Program-made: the position numbers and the translations under genes
Shown here: one piece after another, positions 23,395-31,441 of the stretch
Layout: every line of letters starts with the position of its first letter
How positions within the stretch are numbered: position 1 is the first letter of the stretch
The notes under the pieces: model-generated
The model's database searches: none
What the model was told of the DNA's origin: nothing
What the model saw: the letters and a program-made list of their open reading frames with translations, nothing else
Origin: Pelomonas paludis
Lineage (GTDB): Bacteria > Pseudomonadota > Gammaproteobacteria > Burkholderiales > Burkholderiaceae_C
Direction: 5' to 3'
DNA: 64,000 nt
NCBI RefSeq assembly: GCF_039872745.1
Contig: NZ_JBDPZD010000002.1
Location: forward strand, 744,001-808,000

Positions 23395-26166
23395 ATGAAG
23401 ACGCGCCTCATATCTTGGATGGTTTGTGCGGCCCTCGCCGCCTGCAGCGGCCGTAGCGACGAAGAACTCCTGGCCGCAGCCGCTCAACGCATGCAGGCCA
23501 ACGACCCGGGCGGCGCGTCGATCGAGCTGAAGAACCTGTTGCAGCGCAGCCCTGACAACGCGCAGGCCCGGCAACTTCTGGGCAAGGCGCTGCTGGACGC
23601 CGGCGACCTGGCGGGCGCGGAGATCGAATTGCGTCGCGCGCAGGACCTGGGGGCATCGCCAAGCCAGGTGGCGCCGCTGTTGGCGCAGGCCTTGCTGGAG
23701 AGCGGCCAGGGGAAAAAGTTGATTGGCGAGTTGGCCGACCGAAGCTTGGCCGAGCCCGAGGCCACGGCCAAGTTGCAGGGCTCGCTGGCGATGGCCTACC
23801 TGCAGCAAGGCAATTTGCTGGAGGCCAAGGCGGCCGCCACCAAGGCGCAGCAATCTGCACCGGGGACGGAGACATCGGTGCTGGTCAATGCTCGCGTCCG
23901 TGCCGCAGCCGGGTCGCGTGACGAGGCGCTGAGCCTGCTGGACGAGCTGCTCGCGCGGGAGGCCAAGAGCGTCAAGGCGCTGCAACTCAAGGCCGAAATC
24001 CTCGCCAGCCTGGGGCGGAACGAGGAGGTCATCGACCTGCTGCAACGCATCCTGCAACTGGACCCCAATGTCTACGAGGCCCGCAGCCTGCTGCTGCGCG
24101 AGGCCCTGGCCAAGAACCGCATCGATGACGCGACCAAATTGGTCGAGTCCATGCCCGAAAAGATGACCAAGCGCCCGCAGGGCCACTTCCTGCAGGCACA
24201 GCTGGCGCTGGCCAAGGGCGATGCCGCCAAGGCGCGCGAACTCGGCCAGCCGCTGCTCAAGGTGATGCCCAATTACGTGCCGCTGCTGCGCTTGCTGGCG
24301 GGGGCTTACCAGCAACTGGGCCAGATCCCGGACGCCGAGAACATGTTGGGGCAGGCCCTCAAGCAGTTGCCGGAGGACCGGAGCCTGCGTCGTCAATACG
24401 CCAATCTGCAGTTGCAGGCACGCCAGCCGGCCCGCGCGCTTGACACGCTCAAGGCGGTCATCGATTCCGGCAAGGTCGATGCCGACACCCTGCTGATCTA
24501 TGGCCGGGCCCAGATGGCTCAAGGCAACTTCGCTGTGGCAGACAACGCCTTTGCGCAGGCCTCCAAGTTGCGCCCGGAAGACCCGCGCCTGCAGGCGGCG
24601 CTGGCGCTGTCGACACTGGTGCGTGACGGCGACTCGAACAAGGCCAAGGTCGATGCTGCCGTGGCCCAGTTGCGCGAGTTGGCCGCAAAGGATACCGGCA
24701 GCGCCTACGACATGCTGCTCGTCAACGCCCAGCTGCGCCGCCGTGATCTGCCCGCCGCGATGGCCGCCATCGACAAGCTCCAGGCCAAGACGCCCAACAG
24801 CCCCGAGCCCTTCAACCTGCGTGGCCGCGTGCAACTGGCGCAAAAGGACTTCAAGCAGGCACGCGCCTCCTTCGAGGCGGCCAGCAAAGCTGACCCCAAG
24901 TACCTGCCGGCCGTGCTCGGGCTGGCGGCACTGGACCAACGCGATGGCCGCGTCGAGGACGCCATCAAGCGCCTGGAGGCCTTCGTGGGTCAGCAGTCGC
25001 AATCGGCCATGGCGCGCCTGGCGCTGGCCGAATTGCTGTTTGGGTCCAAGGCTGAACCCGAACGCATCACCACCGTGCTGACCGAAGGCGTCCGGCTGGA
25101 GCCCAACGAGCCGGCGCTGCGCGTGGCCTTGATCGACCACCGCCTGATGCTCAACGACACCGCCGGCGCCGCGCAAGCTGCGCAGGAAGCCGCTGCGGCG
25201 CTGCCCAACAGCCCCGATCTGCTGGAGCGTCTGGCCCGCACCCAGCTTGCGAGCAATGACAAGAGTCAGGCGCTCAAGTCCTATTCCAAGCTCACTTCGC
25301 TGGCCCCGAACAAGGCGTCAGGCTATCTCGGCCTGGCGCAGATCCGCTTCATGGAGCAGGACATCCCCGGGGCCGAGCGCGAGATCAAGCGGGCGCTGGA
25401 CGCCGAACCCAACTCCGTCATCGCGCAGCGGCTGTCCATCCAGATCGCCGTCCGTCAGGGCCGCCTCGACCAAGCCCAGGCCCAGATGCGCCAGCGCCAG
25501 AAGGACCGCCCCAACGAAGGCTTCGCCTACATCGCCGAAGCCGACATCGAACTGCGGCGCCAGCATCCCGAGCTGGCACTCGGCCTGCTCAAGAAGGCCG
25601 TGGCCACCACCGACCCGCAAGACGCCCCGGTGCGCCTGTTCTCCATGCTGCTCAGCATGAAGAAGCGCGACGAGGCCCTGGCTTTCGAGACGCAGTGGCT
25701 GAACGCCCACCCTGCCGACAACGCCTTTGCCGGCGGCGTGGCCGATGTGCTGCTGGCCCAGGGCGACTTAGAAGGCGCGCTCGGCCGCTACGAAAACTTC
25801 CTGAAGCGCAACCCGGACAGCCTGCCCTTCATCAACAACGTCGCCTGGCTGCGCGCCAAGACGGGCAAGGCGGGTGCCGCTGAACTGGCCGAGCGCGGGC
25901 TCAAGCTCAAGCCCTCCTATGCGCCGCTGCGCGACACCTATGCCACCGTGCTCGCCACCGACAAGCAGTACGACAAGGCCATCAACCTGCAACGCCAGTT
26001 GATCAGCGACACGCCAGACCAACCGGCCTACAAGGTCACCTTGGCCCAAGTGCTGATCGCCGCTGGCAAGAAGGACGCCGCCCGGCAGGAACTTGAGGCC
26101 CTGGCCAAGCTGGGCCCCCAGTTCCCCATGCAGCCCCAGGTGGCCGCGCTGCTCAAGAGCCTCTGA
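23395..26166 (+). CDS. prsT: PEP-CTERM/XrtA system TPR-repeat lipoprotein, PrsT-like
   Basis: 923 residues from MKTRLISWMVC. The signal WMVCAALAACSGRSDEELL gives an acylated Cys18. The rest is almost entirely tetratricopeptide repeats (ASIELKNLLQRSPDNAQARQ; SVKALQLKAEILASLGRNEE; DAENMLGQALKQLPEDRSLR). Size, lipobox and repeat style match PrsT, a protein typically encoded with exosortase A/PEP-CTERM polysaccharide loci. No exosortase or PEP-CTERM protein lies in this window, so the family name is from architecture. Its 3' end overlaps the convergent dehydrogenase by 14 bp. Confidence 0.75.
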   Translation: MKTRLISWMVCAALAACSGRSDEELLAAAAQRMQANDPGGASIELKNLLQRSPDNAQARQLLGKALLDAGDLAGAEIELRRAQDLGASPSQVAPLLAQALLESGQGKKLIGELADRSLAEPEATAKLQGSLAMAYLQQGNLLEAKAAATKAQQSAPGTETSVLVNARVRAAAGSRDEALSLLDELLAREAKSVKALQLKAEILASLGRNEEVIDLLQRILQLDPNVYEARSLLLREALAKNRIDDATKLVESMPEKMTKRPQGHFLQAQLALAKGDAAKARELGQPLLKVMPNYVPLLRLLAGAYQQLGQIPDAENMLGQALKQLPEDRSLRRQYANLQLQARQPARALDTLKAVIDSGKVDADTLLIYGRAQMAQGNFAVADNAFAQASKLRPEDPRLQAALALSTLVRDGDSNKAKVDAAVAQLRELAAKDTGSAYDMLLVNAQLRRRDLPAAMAAIDKLQAKTPNSPEPFNLRGRVQLAQKDFKQARASFEAASKADPKYLPAVLGLAALDQRDGRVEDAIKRLEAFVGQQSQSAMARLALAELLFGSKAEPERITTVLTEGVRLEPNEPALRVALIDHRLMLNDTAGAAQAAQEAAAALPNSPDLLERLARTQLASNDKSQALKSYSKLTSLAPNKASGYLGLAQIRFMEQDIPGAEREIKRALDAEPNSVIAQRLSIQIAVRQGRLDQAQAQMRQRQKDRPNEGFAYIAEADIELRRQHPELALGLLKKAVATTDPQDAPVRLFSMLLSMKKRDEALAFETQWLNAHPADNAFAGGVADVLLAQGDLEGALGRYENFLKRNPDSLPFINNVAWLRAKTGKAGAAELAERGLKLKPSYAPLRDTYATVLATDKQYDKAINLQRQLISDTPDQPAYKVTLAQVLIAAGKKDAARQELEALAKLGPQFPMQPQVAALLKSL

Positions 26167-27439
26167 CAACGCCGCCGTAGAAGTCGAACGCCAGCTCCGG
26201 CTGGCGACCCGACATCAGCTCCGCGAGCGCACGCCCCGAGCCTGCGCCGTGCGTCCAACCCAGCGTGCCGTGGCCGCTGTTGAGCCATAGGTTCCGCGCC
26301 ACCCGGCTGCGGCCGATGTAGGGCCTGTTGGACGGCGTGCTCGGCCGCAGACCCGTCCAGAAGTTCGGCTCGCTGCAATCGGCGACGCCAGGAAACAAGG
26401 CCTCATAGCGGCGTAGCAGAGCCTGGCAGCGCACATGCGCCGTGTGCGTGTCGAGGCTGGTGTCGTAGCCGTTCAGCTCGGCCGTGCCCGCCACGCGGAT
26501 GCGATCCCCCAAGCGCGAAATGGCGAGTTTGTGGCTGTCATCCAGCAGGCTCACCACGCTGGCCCGCTCCGGCGCCAGCAGCCGCAAGGTGGCCGAATAG
26601 CCTTTCGCCGGGTAGATCTGCAAGCGCTCGCCCAAGGGCCGCAGCAGGGCCGGCGTGTACGCACCCAGTGCGGCCACAAAGGCGTCCGCCGTCAGCCGCG
26701 TAGCCTCGGGCCCCGCCCGGTGCCGCACCCGAACAGCGGCGACGCGCTCGCCGTCCCGCTCCAGCCCCAGCACCTCGCAGCCAAATCGGAACTGCACGCC
26801 CAGGGCCTCACAGCGCTGCGCCAAGGCCTGCGTGAAGCGACAGGCATCGCCCGACTCGTCGCTGGGCGTGAACGTGCCCCCGGCCAGGCCTGCAAAACCC
26901 GCCAGCGCTGGCTCGATGGCCAGCACCTGGCGGCGATCCAGTACCTGGCGATCCACGCCATACCGGCGCATCAAGGCCGCCGCGTGTGCGCCTTGATCAA
27001 GCTCCTTCTGGCTGGAGCAGAAATGCAGGATCCCGCACGCCAGGCGGTCGTACTCGATGCCGGTTTGCGCCACCAGTTGCTGCAGCGTCTGCTGCGAATA
27101 GCGCCCCAATGCCACCAACTGGCGCACATTGCGCTCAAAGGCCGTGGCTGAGCACTCGCCCAGGAAACGCAGGCCCCACTCCCATTGCCGCCAATCCAGT
27201 TGCGGGCGAAAGAGCAGCGGTGCATCGGCCCGCAGCAACCATTTGGCGACCTTCCAAGGCGCCGTCGGACTGGCCCAGGGCTCGCAGAAGCTGACCGAAA
27301 TCTGCGCCCCGTTGGCAAAACTCGTCTCGAGGGCCGGCGCATCCTGGCGATCCACCACCACCACGGCATGCCCCGCCTGCGCTAGAAACCAGGCGGTCGA
27401 CACCCCAAGAATCCCCGCACCCAACACGACCACTCGCAC
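26153..27439 (-). CDS. dadA: D-amino acid dehydrogenase (FAD-dependent, DadA family)
   Basis: 428 residues, the usual DadA length. The N-terminal dinucleotide-binding fold VVVLGAGILGVSTAWFLAQA is followed by VVVVDRQDAPALETSFANGA, the conserved E-T-S-x-A-N motif of DadA. The C-terminal FAD part reads FWTGLRPSTPSNRPYIGRSR, then NLWLNSGHGTLGWTHGAGSG. It oxidises D-amino acids to 2-oxo acids and passes electrons to the respiratory chain. No racemase gene is adjacent. It faces prsT tail to tail. Confidence 0.87.
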   Translation of the reverse strand: MRVVVLGAGILGVSTAWFLAQAGHAVVVVDRQDAPALETSFANGAQISVSFCEPWASPTAPWKVAKWLLRADAPLLFRPQLDWRQWEWGLRFLGECSATAFERNVRQLVALGRYSQQTLQQLVAQTGIEYDRLACGILHFCSSQKELDQGAHAAALMRRYGVDRQVLDRRQVLAIEPALAGFAGLAGGTFTPSDESGDACRFTQALAQRCEALGVQFRFGCEVLGLERDGERVAAVRVRHRAGPEATRLTADAFVAALGAYTPALLRPLGERLQIYPAKGYSATLRLLAPERASVVSLLDDSHKLAISRLGDRIRVAGTAELNGYDTSLDTHTAHVRCQALLRRYEALFPGVADCSEPNFWTGLRPSTPSNRPYIGRSRVARNLWLNSGHGTLGWTHGAGSGRALAELMSGRQPELAFDFYGGVVRGS

Positions 27440-27528
27440 GCCGCATCTCCAATGGACGAGAGGCTTGCTTGTAGCTGGGTTGACGCGTTCTTACCAGCGC
27501 CCGGCCGAAAAAGCCGCGGGAGGGGCCG

Positions 27529-27678
27529 CTAGCGGCGCACGGCGGACGCGGCAGGCGCTGCCGCCACCAGATTCGACGCCAAGGGTGCGGTTTGAGCCGA
27601 ATAGGCGAGCCAGATACTGAACAGGAAAACACTGGCGATGGTGCCGCTGGCCAACCATCGCAAAAAGACTGCATTCAT
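27529..27678 (-). CDS. Small single-pass membrane protein (49 aa)
   Basis: This frame reads MNAVFLRWLASGTIASVFLF, continuing SIWLAYSAQTAPLA, and ends at a TAG. It has one clear hydrophobic segment (residues about 8-26) and a short Ala-rich tail. It lies upstream of, and on the same strand as, dadA, with 89 bp between them. No family is recognised. Evidence is limited to coding-like composition and membrane topology. Confidence 0.4.
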   Translation of the reverse strand: MNAVFLRWLASGTIASVFLFSIWLAYSAQTAPLASNLVAAAPAASAVRR

Positions 27679-27988
27679 GCGGACGCCGCACACAGGCGCG
27701 GGTTCAAAACAGGTGTGACAGATTAGACAATCCAGGCCGCTCTACTCATCCCACGCCATAGGGACGCGTAGAAAAGATTTGCAAACGCACAACGGCCCCA
27801 TGAATGAGTGCCCGCACCTCGCGCCGCCCATTCCTCATAGGGGAAACGGCCATTTCATCCTGTGCAGATTGCGCGCAAGAGGCAATATTTCCTAACAGTT
27901 CAAGGGACGGTTTTCGGGGTCCCACTGCACACTTCAGCCATGCCCACCGCATGCGATATATGCGGTCCCACTGAAGTCGAGGTCGGCC
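27679..27988. other. Intergenic region with a short direct repeat
   Basis: No convincing gene in these 310 bp. GGTCCCACTG occurs twice (27918-27927 and 27964-27973), with CACTTCAG after the first copy mirrored by CTGAAG after the second. This lies immediately upstream of the small gene at 27989 and could be a regulator-binding site. Confidence 0.35.
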
Positions 27989-28210
27989 ATGCGATTCACA
28001 CCAAAGCTCCGCTTTTTCCGCCGCGAAAGCACGGCGCGCGCCCAGCCCGACCCCGCCGACCTGGGCACCTGCTTCGGCATGGAGGCGAGCCTGGAGGCCT
28101 ACCCCGAGGAATATCGCTCGGCGACGACCACCCATGCGCTGGAATCTCGGTCAGCCCGGCCGGTGCCCGACGCCTCCCCGCTCGCCTGGCTCAGCCGACG
28201 CTCCGCCTGA
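27989..28210 (+). CDS. Small hypothetical protein (73 aa)
   Basis: 73 residues beginning MRFTPKLRFFRRESTARAQP, a basic N terminus, then DLGTCFGMEASLEAYPEEYR. It has no membrane segment. Codon use is like that of core genes, and a strong hairpin follows its stop at 28217. It precedes the HPr-rel-A locus on the same strand but is separated from it by that hairpin. A longer overlapping frame in another phase looks like a shadow. Function unknown. Confidence 0.45.
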   Translation: MRFTPKLRFFRRESTARAQPDPADLGTCFGMEASLEAYPEEYRSATTTHALESRSARPVPDASPLAWLSRRSA

Positions 28211-28216
28211 GGGCCG

Positions 28217-28245
28217 CCGAGCACCCCTGAGCCGGGGGTGCTCGG
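28217..28245 (+). terminator. Terminator-like hairpin after the 73-aa gene
   Basis: CCGAGCACCCC pairs perfectly with GGGGTGCTCGG (11 bp) around the 7-nt loop TGAGCCG, 6 bp after the stop codon. It is not followed by a run of T, so it may act as an attenuator or as an mRNA end protector rather than a classical terminator. Confidence 0.5.
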
Positions 28246-28279
28246 AACGACGTTCGTCACAAAGTTGAGTTCAAATAGG

Positions 28280-28400
28280 CGTGCCATCAAAGTCAGTCCT
28301 AGGCCCGTGGGCCTGTGGCAGTGTTTGTCACTGACTGGGCACGCGTCCCGCCTGGAGTTGTGCACGCATCCCAGAAAAGACGCCTAGCTTTGATGGCGCG
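28280..28400 (+). ncRNA. Candidate structured leader RNA of the HPr-rel-A operon
   Basis: A 13-bp closing stem is formed by 28280-28292 (CGTGCCATCAAAG) and 28388-28400 (CTTTGATGGCGCG), with one G-U pair. Inside are hairpins AGGCC/GGCCT (28301-28314), CAGTG/CACTG (28319-28333) and CTGGG/CCCAG (28335-28374). GTCAGT at 28292-28297 can pair with ACTGAC at 28330-28335, which would exclude the second hairpin. A further GCCTC/GAGGC hairpin (28411-28425) leads into the ribosome-binding site before the ATG at 28438. No known riboswitch class was recognised. DNA-binding sites are an alternative, since GCACGC(G/A)TCCC occurs twice inside. Confidence 0.4.
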
Positions 28401-28437
28401 AGTTGCATTGGCCTCTCAGTGAGGCGAGGCGGAATCC

Positions 28438-29073
28438 ATGAACAATCTAGAAACCAGTTCCGATAGCTCTGCACCGGGTCAGCCCCTCGAGGCCATTCCT
28501 GCCGCATCGACTGTGAAGGACCTGAACCGTCGTCGTCTGCTGCTGAAGGGCGCTGCCTCAACGGGCGCCGCCGTGGCGGCTTTGCAGCCCATCGGCGCGC
28601 TGGCCACGATTCCGTCCGGCACGACAGTCTTGACCTGCCCCAGCAGCGTGGGCGGCGCCAAGGAGACGAATTGCACGGTTTCGGGCGTGCAATCTGCCGC
28701 TCATTCGTTCGCGACCAATGTCACCAAGATTCCTGCCTGCGGCAAGGCGCTCAGCTATTGGTCAGCCAACAACGCCATGGTGCCGGTCAAGACTTGGAAC
28801 TGTGGCTATACGACCAAGTGCGGCACGCTGCTCTCGAATTGCAACTCGACCTACACCAACAGGAGCCTGATCTGGGTGCTGGTGAACGCATCCGGCAGTG
28901 ATGAAGCCGGCTACATCTGCGCCTATTTGAACGGTCTGAACTTCTACGGCGCGCCGTTGTCCGGCAAGTGCTTTCCGTACAGCCACACGGACGTGCAGTC
29001 GTTCTGGGGTGACACAAACAAGCGCGCTAGTGCCTTGGCGCTCTTCAAGCGCATTTCCACGCAGACGGCCTAA
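28438..29073 (+). CDS. Tat-exported Cys-rich protein, candidate substrate of the HPr-rel-A system
   Basis: 211 residues. A Ser/Thr-rich extension of about 30 residues (NNLETSSDSSAPGQPLEAIP) precedes a twin-arginine signal, LNRRRLLLKGAASTGAAVAA. The mature part has about nine Cys residues (for example KTWNCGYTTKCGTLLSNCNS), suggesting disulfides or modification. No family is recognised. It starts the gene set PqqD-like / HprK-related kinase / nucleotidyltransferase, 45 bp upstream of the next gene. The Ser-rich leader is an inferred target for recognition or phosphorylation. Confidence 0.7.
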   Translation: MNNLETSSDSSAPGQPLEAIPAASTVKDLNRRRLLLKGAASTGAAVAALQPIGALATIPSGTTVLTCPSSVGGAKETNCTVSGVQSAAHSFATNVTKIPACGKALSYWSANNAMVPVKTWNCGYTTKCGTLLSNCNSTYTNRSLIWVLVNASGSDEAGYICAYLNGLNFYGAPLSGKCFPYSHTDVQSFWGDTNKRASALALFKRISTQTA

Positions 29074-29118
29074 GGCTGCGCCGAGCGCCTTGATCGCCCG
29101 CCCGGGCTGTTTCGCGTG

Positions 29119-29394
29119 ATGCAGTGGCGCCTCAGCCGGCAAACATCGCTCCATTGGCTCCACTTTGACGGAGCCTGGTGTGTCTTTGACGAGGGATCGT
29201 CTCAGACCTTGATCGCAGACCCGGTGCTTGCCGGCACCCTGATGGCGCTGGAGAGTGGCTGCCAGACGGGCGAAGAGATCGAACAGCAAGTGTTCGAGGA
29301 TCTCGGGAATCCGCACCGCCCAACACTTCAGCCCCAAATCCACGACGCCTTGAGCTTTCTGAACTCGCTGGGTCTGGTGGAATCGGCGCCGTGA
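29119..29394 (+). CDS. PqqD-like peptide chaperone of the HPr-rel-A system
   Basis: 91 residues from the ATG (a GTG one codon earlier is possible). The PqqD/RRE-like winged-helix pattern is visible: LHWLHFDGAWCVFDEGSSQT, a middle helix VLAGTLMALESGCQTGEEIE, then a terminal helix QPQIHDALSFLNSLGLVESA. PqqD-fold proteins bind leader peptides and present them to modifying enzymes. Its stop overlaps the GTG start of the kinase gene (GTGA), so production is coupled. Its likely client is the Tat-signal protein just upstream. Confidence 0.75.
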   Translation: MQWRLSRQTSLHWLHFDGAWCVFDEGSSQTLIADPVLAGTLMALESGCQTGEEIEQQVFEDLGNPHRPTLQPQIHDALSFLNSLGLVESAP

Positions 29395-30326
29395 ACACCG
29401 TCGCGTCCCTTGGTCAGCAGGCGCTGGCCCACCAGCTGCGGTCCGGTGATCTCGTCATCCATTGCGGGGCGTTCCGCTACCGGATCCAGTCGCCGCTGGA
29501 CCTGATCGCCAACGGCCTGCGGCTGATGTATGCGGACTACCCGCTCGCACCCGCCGACGCGTTTGCCGACTTCTCCTTGAAGATGGAGCCGGGCGCTGGC
29601 CTGCATCGCTGGTGGCGCCCCCAGGTGCGTTTCAGCACCGACGGCTTCTACCCTTTTGAGCCTCTGCCGTTGGGGCACGCCTACCCGCAGCTGGAGTGGG
29701 CGATGAATTGGTGCGTGTCCACGCGCGCCCACCACTACCTGATGCTGCACTCCGCCGTCATCGAGCGCGACGGGATGGCGGTGGTGCTGCCCGCACCGCC
29801 AGGGTCAGGCAAGAGCACGCTGTGCGCGGCCCTTGTGCATCGGGGGTGGCGGCTGCTGTCCGACGAGGTGGCCTTGGTGTCGTTGCAAGATGGCCGGATC
29901 TCGCCTGCTGCGCGGCCGATCAGCCTCAAAAACGCCTCCATCGAGATCATCCGCGCGTTCGCACCGGGTGCCGTGTTCACCCCCACGACCCATGGCACCA
30001 CCAAGGGCTCGGTCACGCATGTCAGAGCCCCACGCGAACACGTGGCGCGCATGCTGGAACCAGCCCAACCACGCTGGGTGGTGGTGCCGCGCTACGTGGC
30101 CAAGGCACCGGCTCGCCTGCAACCGGTGGGCCGGGCCCAGACCCTGATGACCCTGGCCACCAATGCCTTCAACTACACCCTGCTCGGCCGGGTCGGCTTT
30201 GAGGCGCTGGGGCGGCTGGTCGAGGGCTGCGAGTGTTTCGAGTTCAGCTACAGCCAGTTGGACGACGCCATCGGCGTCTTCGATGCCATCGCTGCCGGCC
30301 GGGCGGGGGAGATCACCGGTGGCTGA
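29391..30326 (+). CDS. HprK-related kinase A
   Basis: 311 residues from a GTG that overlaps the PqqD-like stop. The P-loop APPGSGKSTLCAAL (GSGKST at about 138-143) and the following RGWRLLSDEVALVSLQDG (HprK-style Walker B region) match HPr kinase/phosphorylase relatives. No classical HPr target or PTS gene lies nearby. Related kinases in lasso-peptide clusters phosphorylate a Ser on the precursor, so a protein- or peptide-Ser kinase role is inferred. It overlaps the next gene by 8 bp. Confidence 0.8.
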   Translation: MNTVASLGQQALAHQLRSGDLVIHCGAFRYRIQSPLDLIANGLRLMYADYPLAPADAFADFSLKMEPGAGLHRWWRPQVRFSTDGFYPFEPLPLGHAYPQLEWAMNWCVSTRAHHYLMLHSAVIERDGMAVVLPAPPGSGKSTLCAALVHRGWRLLSDEVALVSLQDGRISPAARPISLKNASIEIIRAFAPGAVFTPTTHGTTKGSVTHVRAPREHVARMLEPAQPRWVVVPRYVAKAPARLQPVGRAQTLMTLATNAFNYTLLGRVGFEALGRLVEGCECFEFSYSQLDDAIGVFDAIAAGRAGEITGG

Positions 30327-31416
30327 TCTCCTGACCCCGTTCTGGGCCCGGCCCGAGCAGCGGCCTGATTGGCAAGACCGGGCCTGGGAAGCAGCCATGG
30401 GCCAGGCACGCCGGGGCCGTCTCACGGCGCGCTTGGCTCTAAAGCTCAGCGAGATGCCGGGGGGGCTGGATGCCGTGCCATCGCCGCAGCGCGACTTTCT
30501 GCAAGGCGCTTTGCGCGTCGTGCATCGGCATCGGCAGGATGTGCTGTTCGAGCTGGACCAGGTGCGCCGTTCGATGAAGGGCGTGCCAGGCCCGATCGTC
30601 TTGCTCAAGGGTGCGGCCTATCTGGCAGCGGAGTTGCCGGCGGCCCGCGGGCGGGTGTTCTCAGACATCGACTTAATGGTCGCAGAAGGCTCGCTGGAAC
30701 AGGCGGAGAGCGCCTTGCTGGGCGGCGGCTGGATCAGCCAGGAGCGCGACGCCTACAACCAGCGCTACTACCGGCAATGGATGCACGAGATCCCGCCGCT
30801 GGAGCATGTGCAGCGCGGCACGGTGCTGGACCTGCATCACACCATCAGCCCGCCCACGTCCCGCTTCAAGGTGGATGGCCGTTCGCTGCTGGCCCGTGCG
30901 CGGCCTTTGGGCGACAGCGGCTTTCATGTGCTCGCCCCCGAGGACATGGTGCTTCACAGCGCCGTCCACCTCTACCAGGAAGGCGAGTTCGACCACGGCA
31001 TGCGCGACCTGCTCGACCTGCACGAACTGCTGCTCGACTTTGGGCGAGACCCATCCTTCTGGCCAACGCTCGTCGCCCGGGCCGAAGAGTTGTCCCTGGG
31101 CGAACCCCTGAGCGTGCTGCTGACGCAGCGCCAGCAACTGCTCGGCATCGTGCCGCCCGCTGACCTGACCGAGCCCTTGAAAGCCTTCCAGCCGCACTGG
31201 CCGCGCCGTCAGGTCATGCAGAGTCTCTTGGCCCTGGCACTGCGCCCTCAGCACCCGGACTGCGACACCCTGCTGTCCCGCTGCGCGCGCAGGGCGCTCT
31301 ACCTGCGGTCACACCTGATCCGCATGCCACTGCATCTGCTGGTGCCACACCTGGTCCGCAAGGCCTGGATGGCGCGCATGTCGGCCGCTCCGGCACCGGA
31401 CGAAGGCGCGGCCTGA
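30319..31416 (+). CDS. Nucleotidyltransferase family protein (HPr-rel-A associated)
   Basis: 365 residues from a GTG (MADLLTPFWARP) inside the end of the kinase gene. The longer frame upstream is shadow. The nucleotidyltransferase core is LLKGAAYLAAELPAARGRVF, then SDIDLMV with the metal-binding D-x-D pattern. A later segment reads EDMVLHSAVHLYQEGEFDHG, then MRDLLDLHELL, as in the NTP_transf_5-like group. It would transfer a nucleotide or sugar-phosphate group to a small or peptide substrate. The tight coupling places it in the same modification pathway as the kinase. Confidence 0.75.
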   Translation: MADLLTPFWARPEQRPDWQDRAWEAAMGQARRGRLTARLALKLSEMPGGLDAVPSPQRDFLQGALRVVHRHRQDVLFELDQVRRSMKGVPGPIVLLKGAAYLAAELPAARGRVFSDIDLMVAEGSLEQAESALLGGGWISQERDAYNQRYYRQWMHEIPPLEHVQRGTVLDLHHTISPPTSRFKVDGRSLLARARPLGDSGFHVLAPEDMVLHSAVHLYQEGEFDHGMRDLLDLHELLLDFGRDPSFWPTLVARAEELSLGEPLSVLLTQRQQLLGIVPPADLTEPLKAFQPHWPRRQVMQSLLALALRPQHPDCDTLLSRCARRALYLRSHLIRMPLHLLVPHLVRKAWMARMSAAPAPDEGAA

Positions 31417-31441
31417 GCGGCCACCCCCAGCCCGGCGCGGT

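Noticed and set aside
23143..25176. N-terminal extension of the ribonucleotide reductase frame by about 680 residues
   Set aside because: The extension is antisense shadow of the PrsT-like gene. The normal class II start MSTVADLPLQ fits family length.
28390..28410. Sigma-54 promoter in TGGCGCGAGTTGCAT upstream of the Tat-signal gene
   Set aside because: The GG and GC elements are 8 rather than 10 bases apart.
28438..31416. Lasso peptide biosynthetic cluster
   Set aside because: No lasso cyclase, leader protease or short precursor is present. Only the kinase, nucleotidyltransferase and PqqD-like parts are shared.
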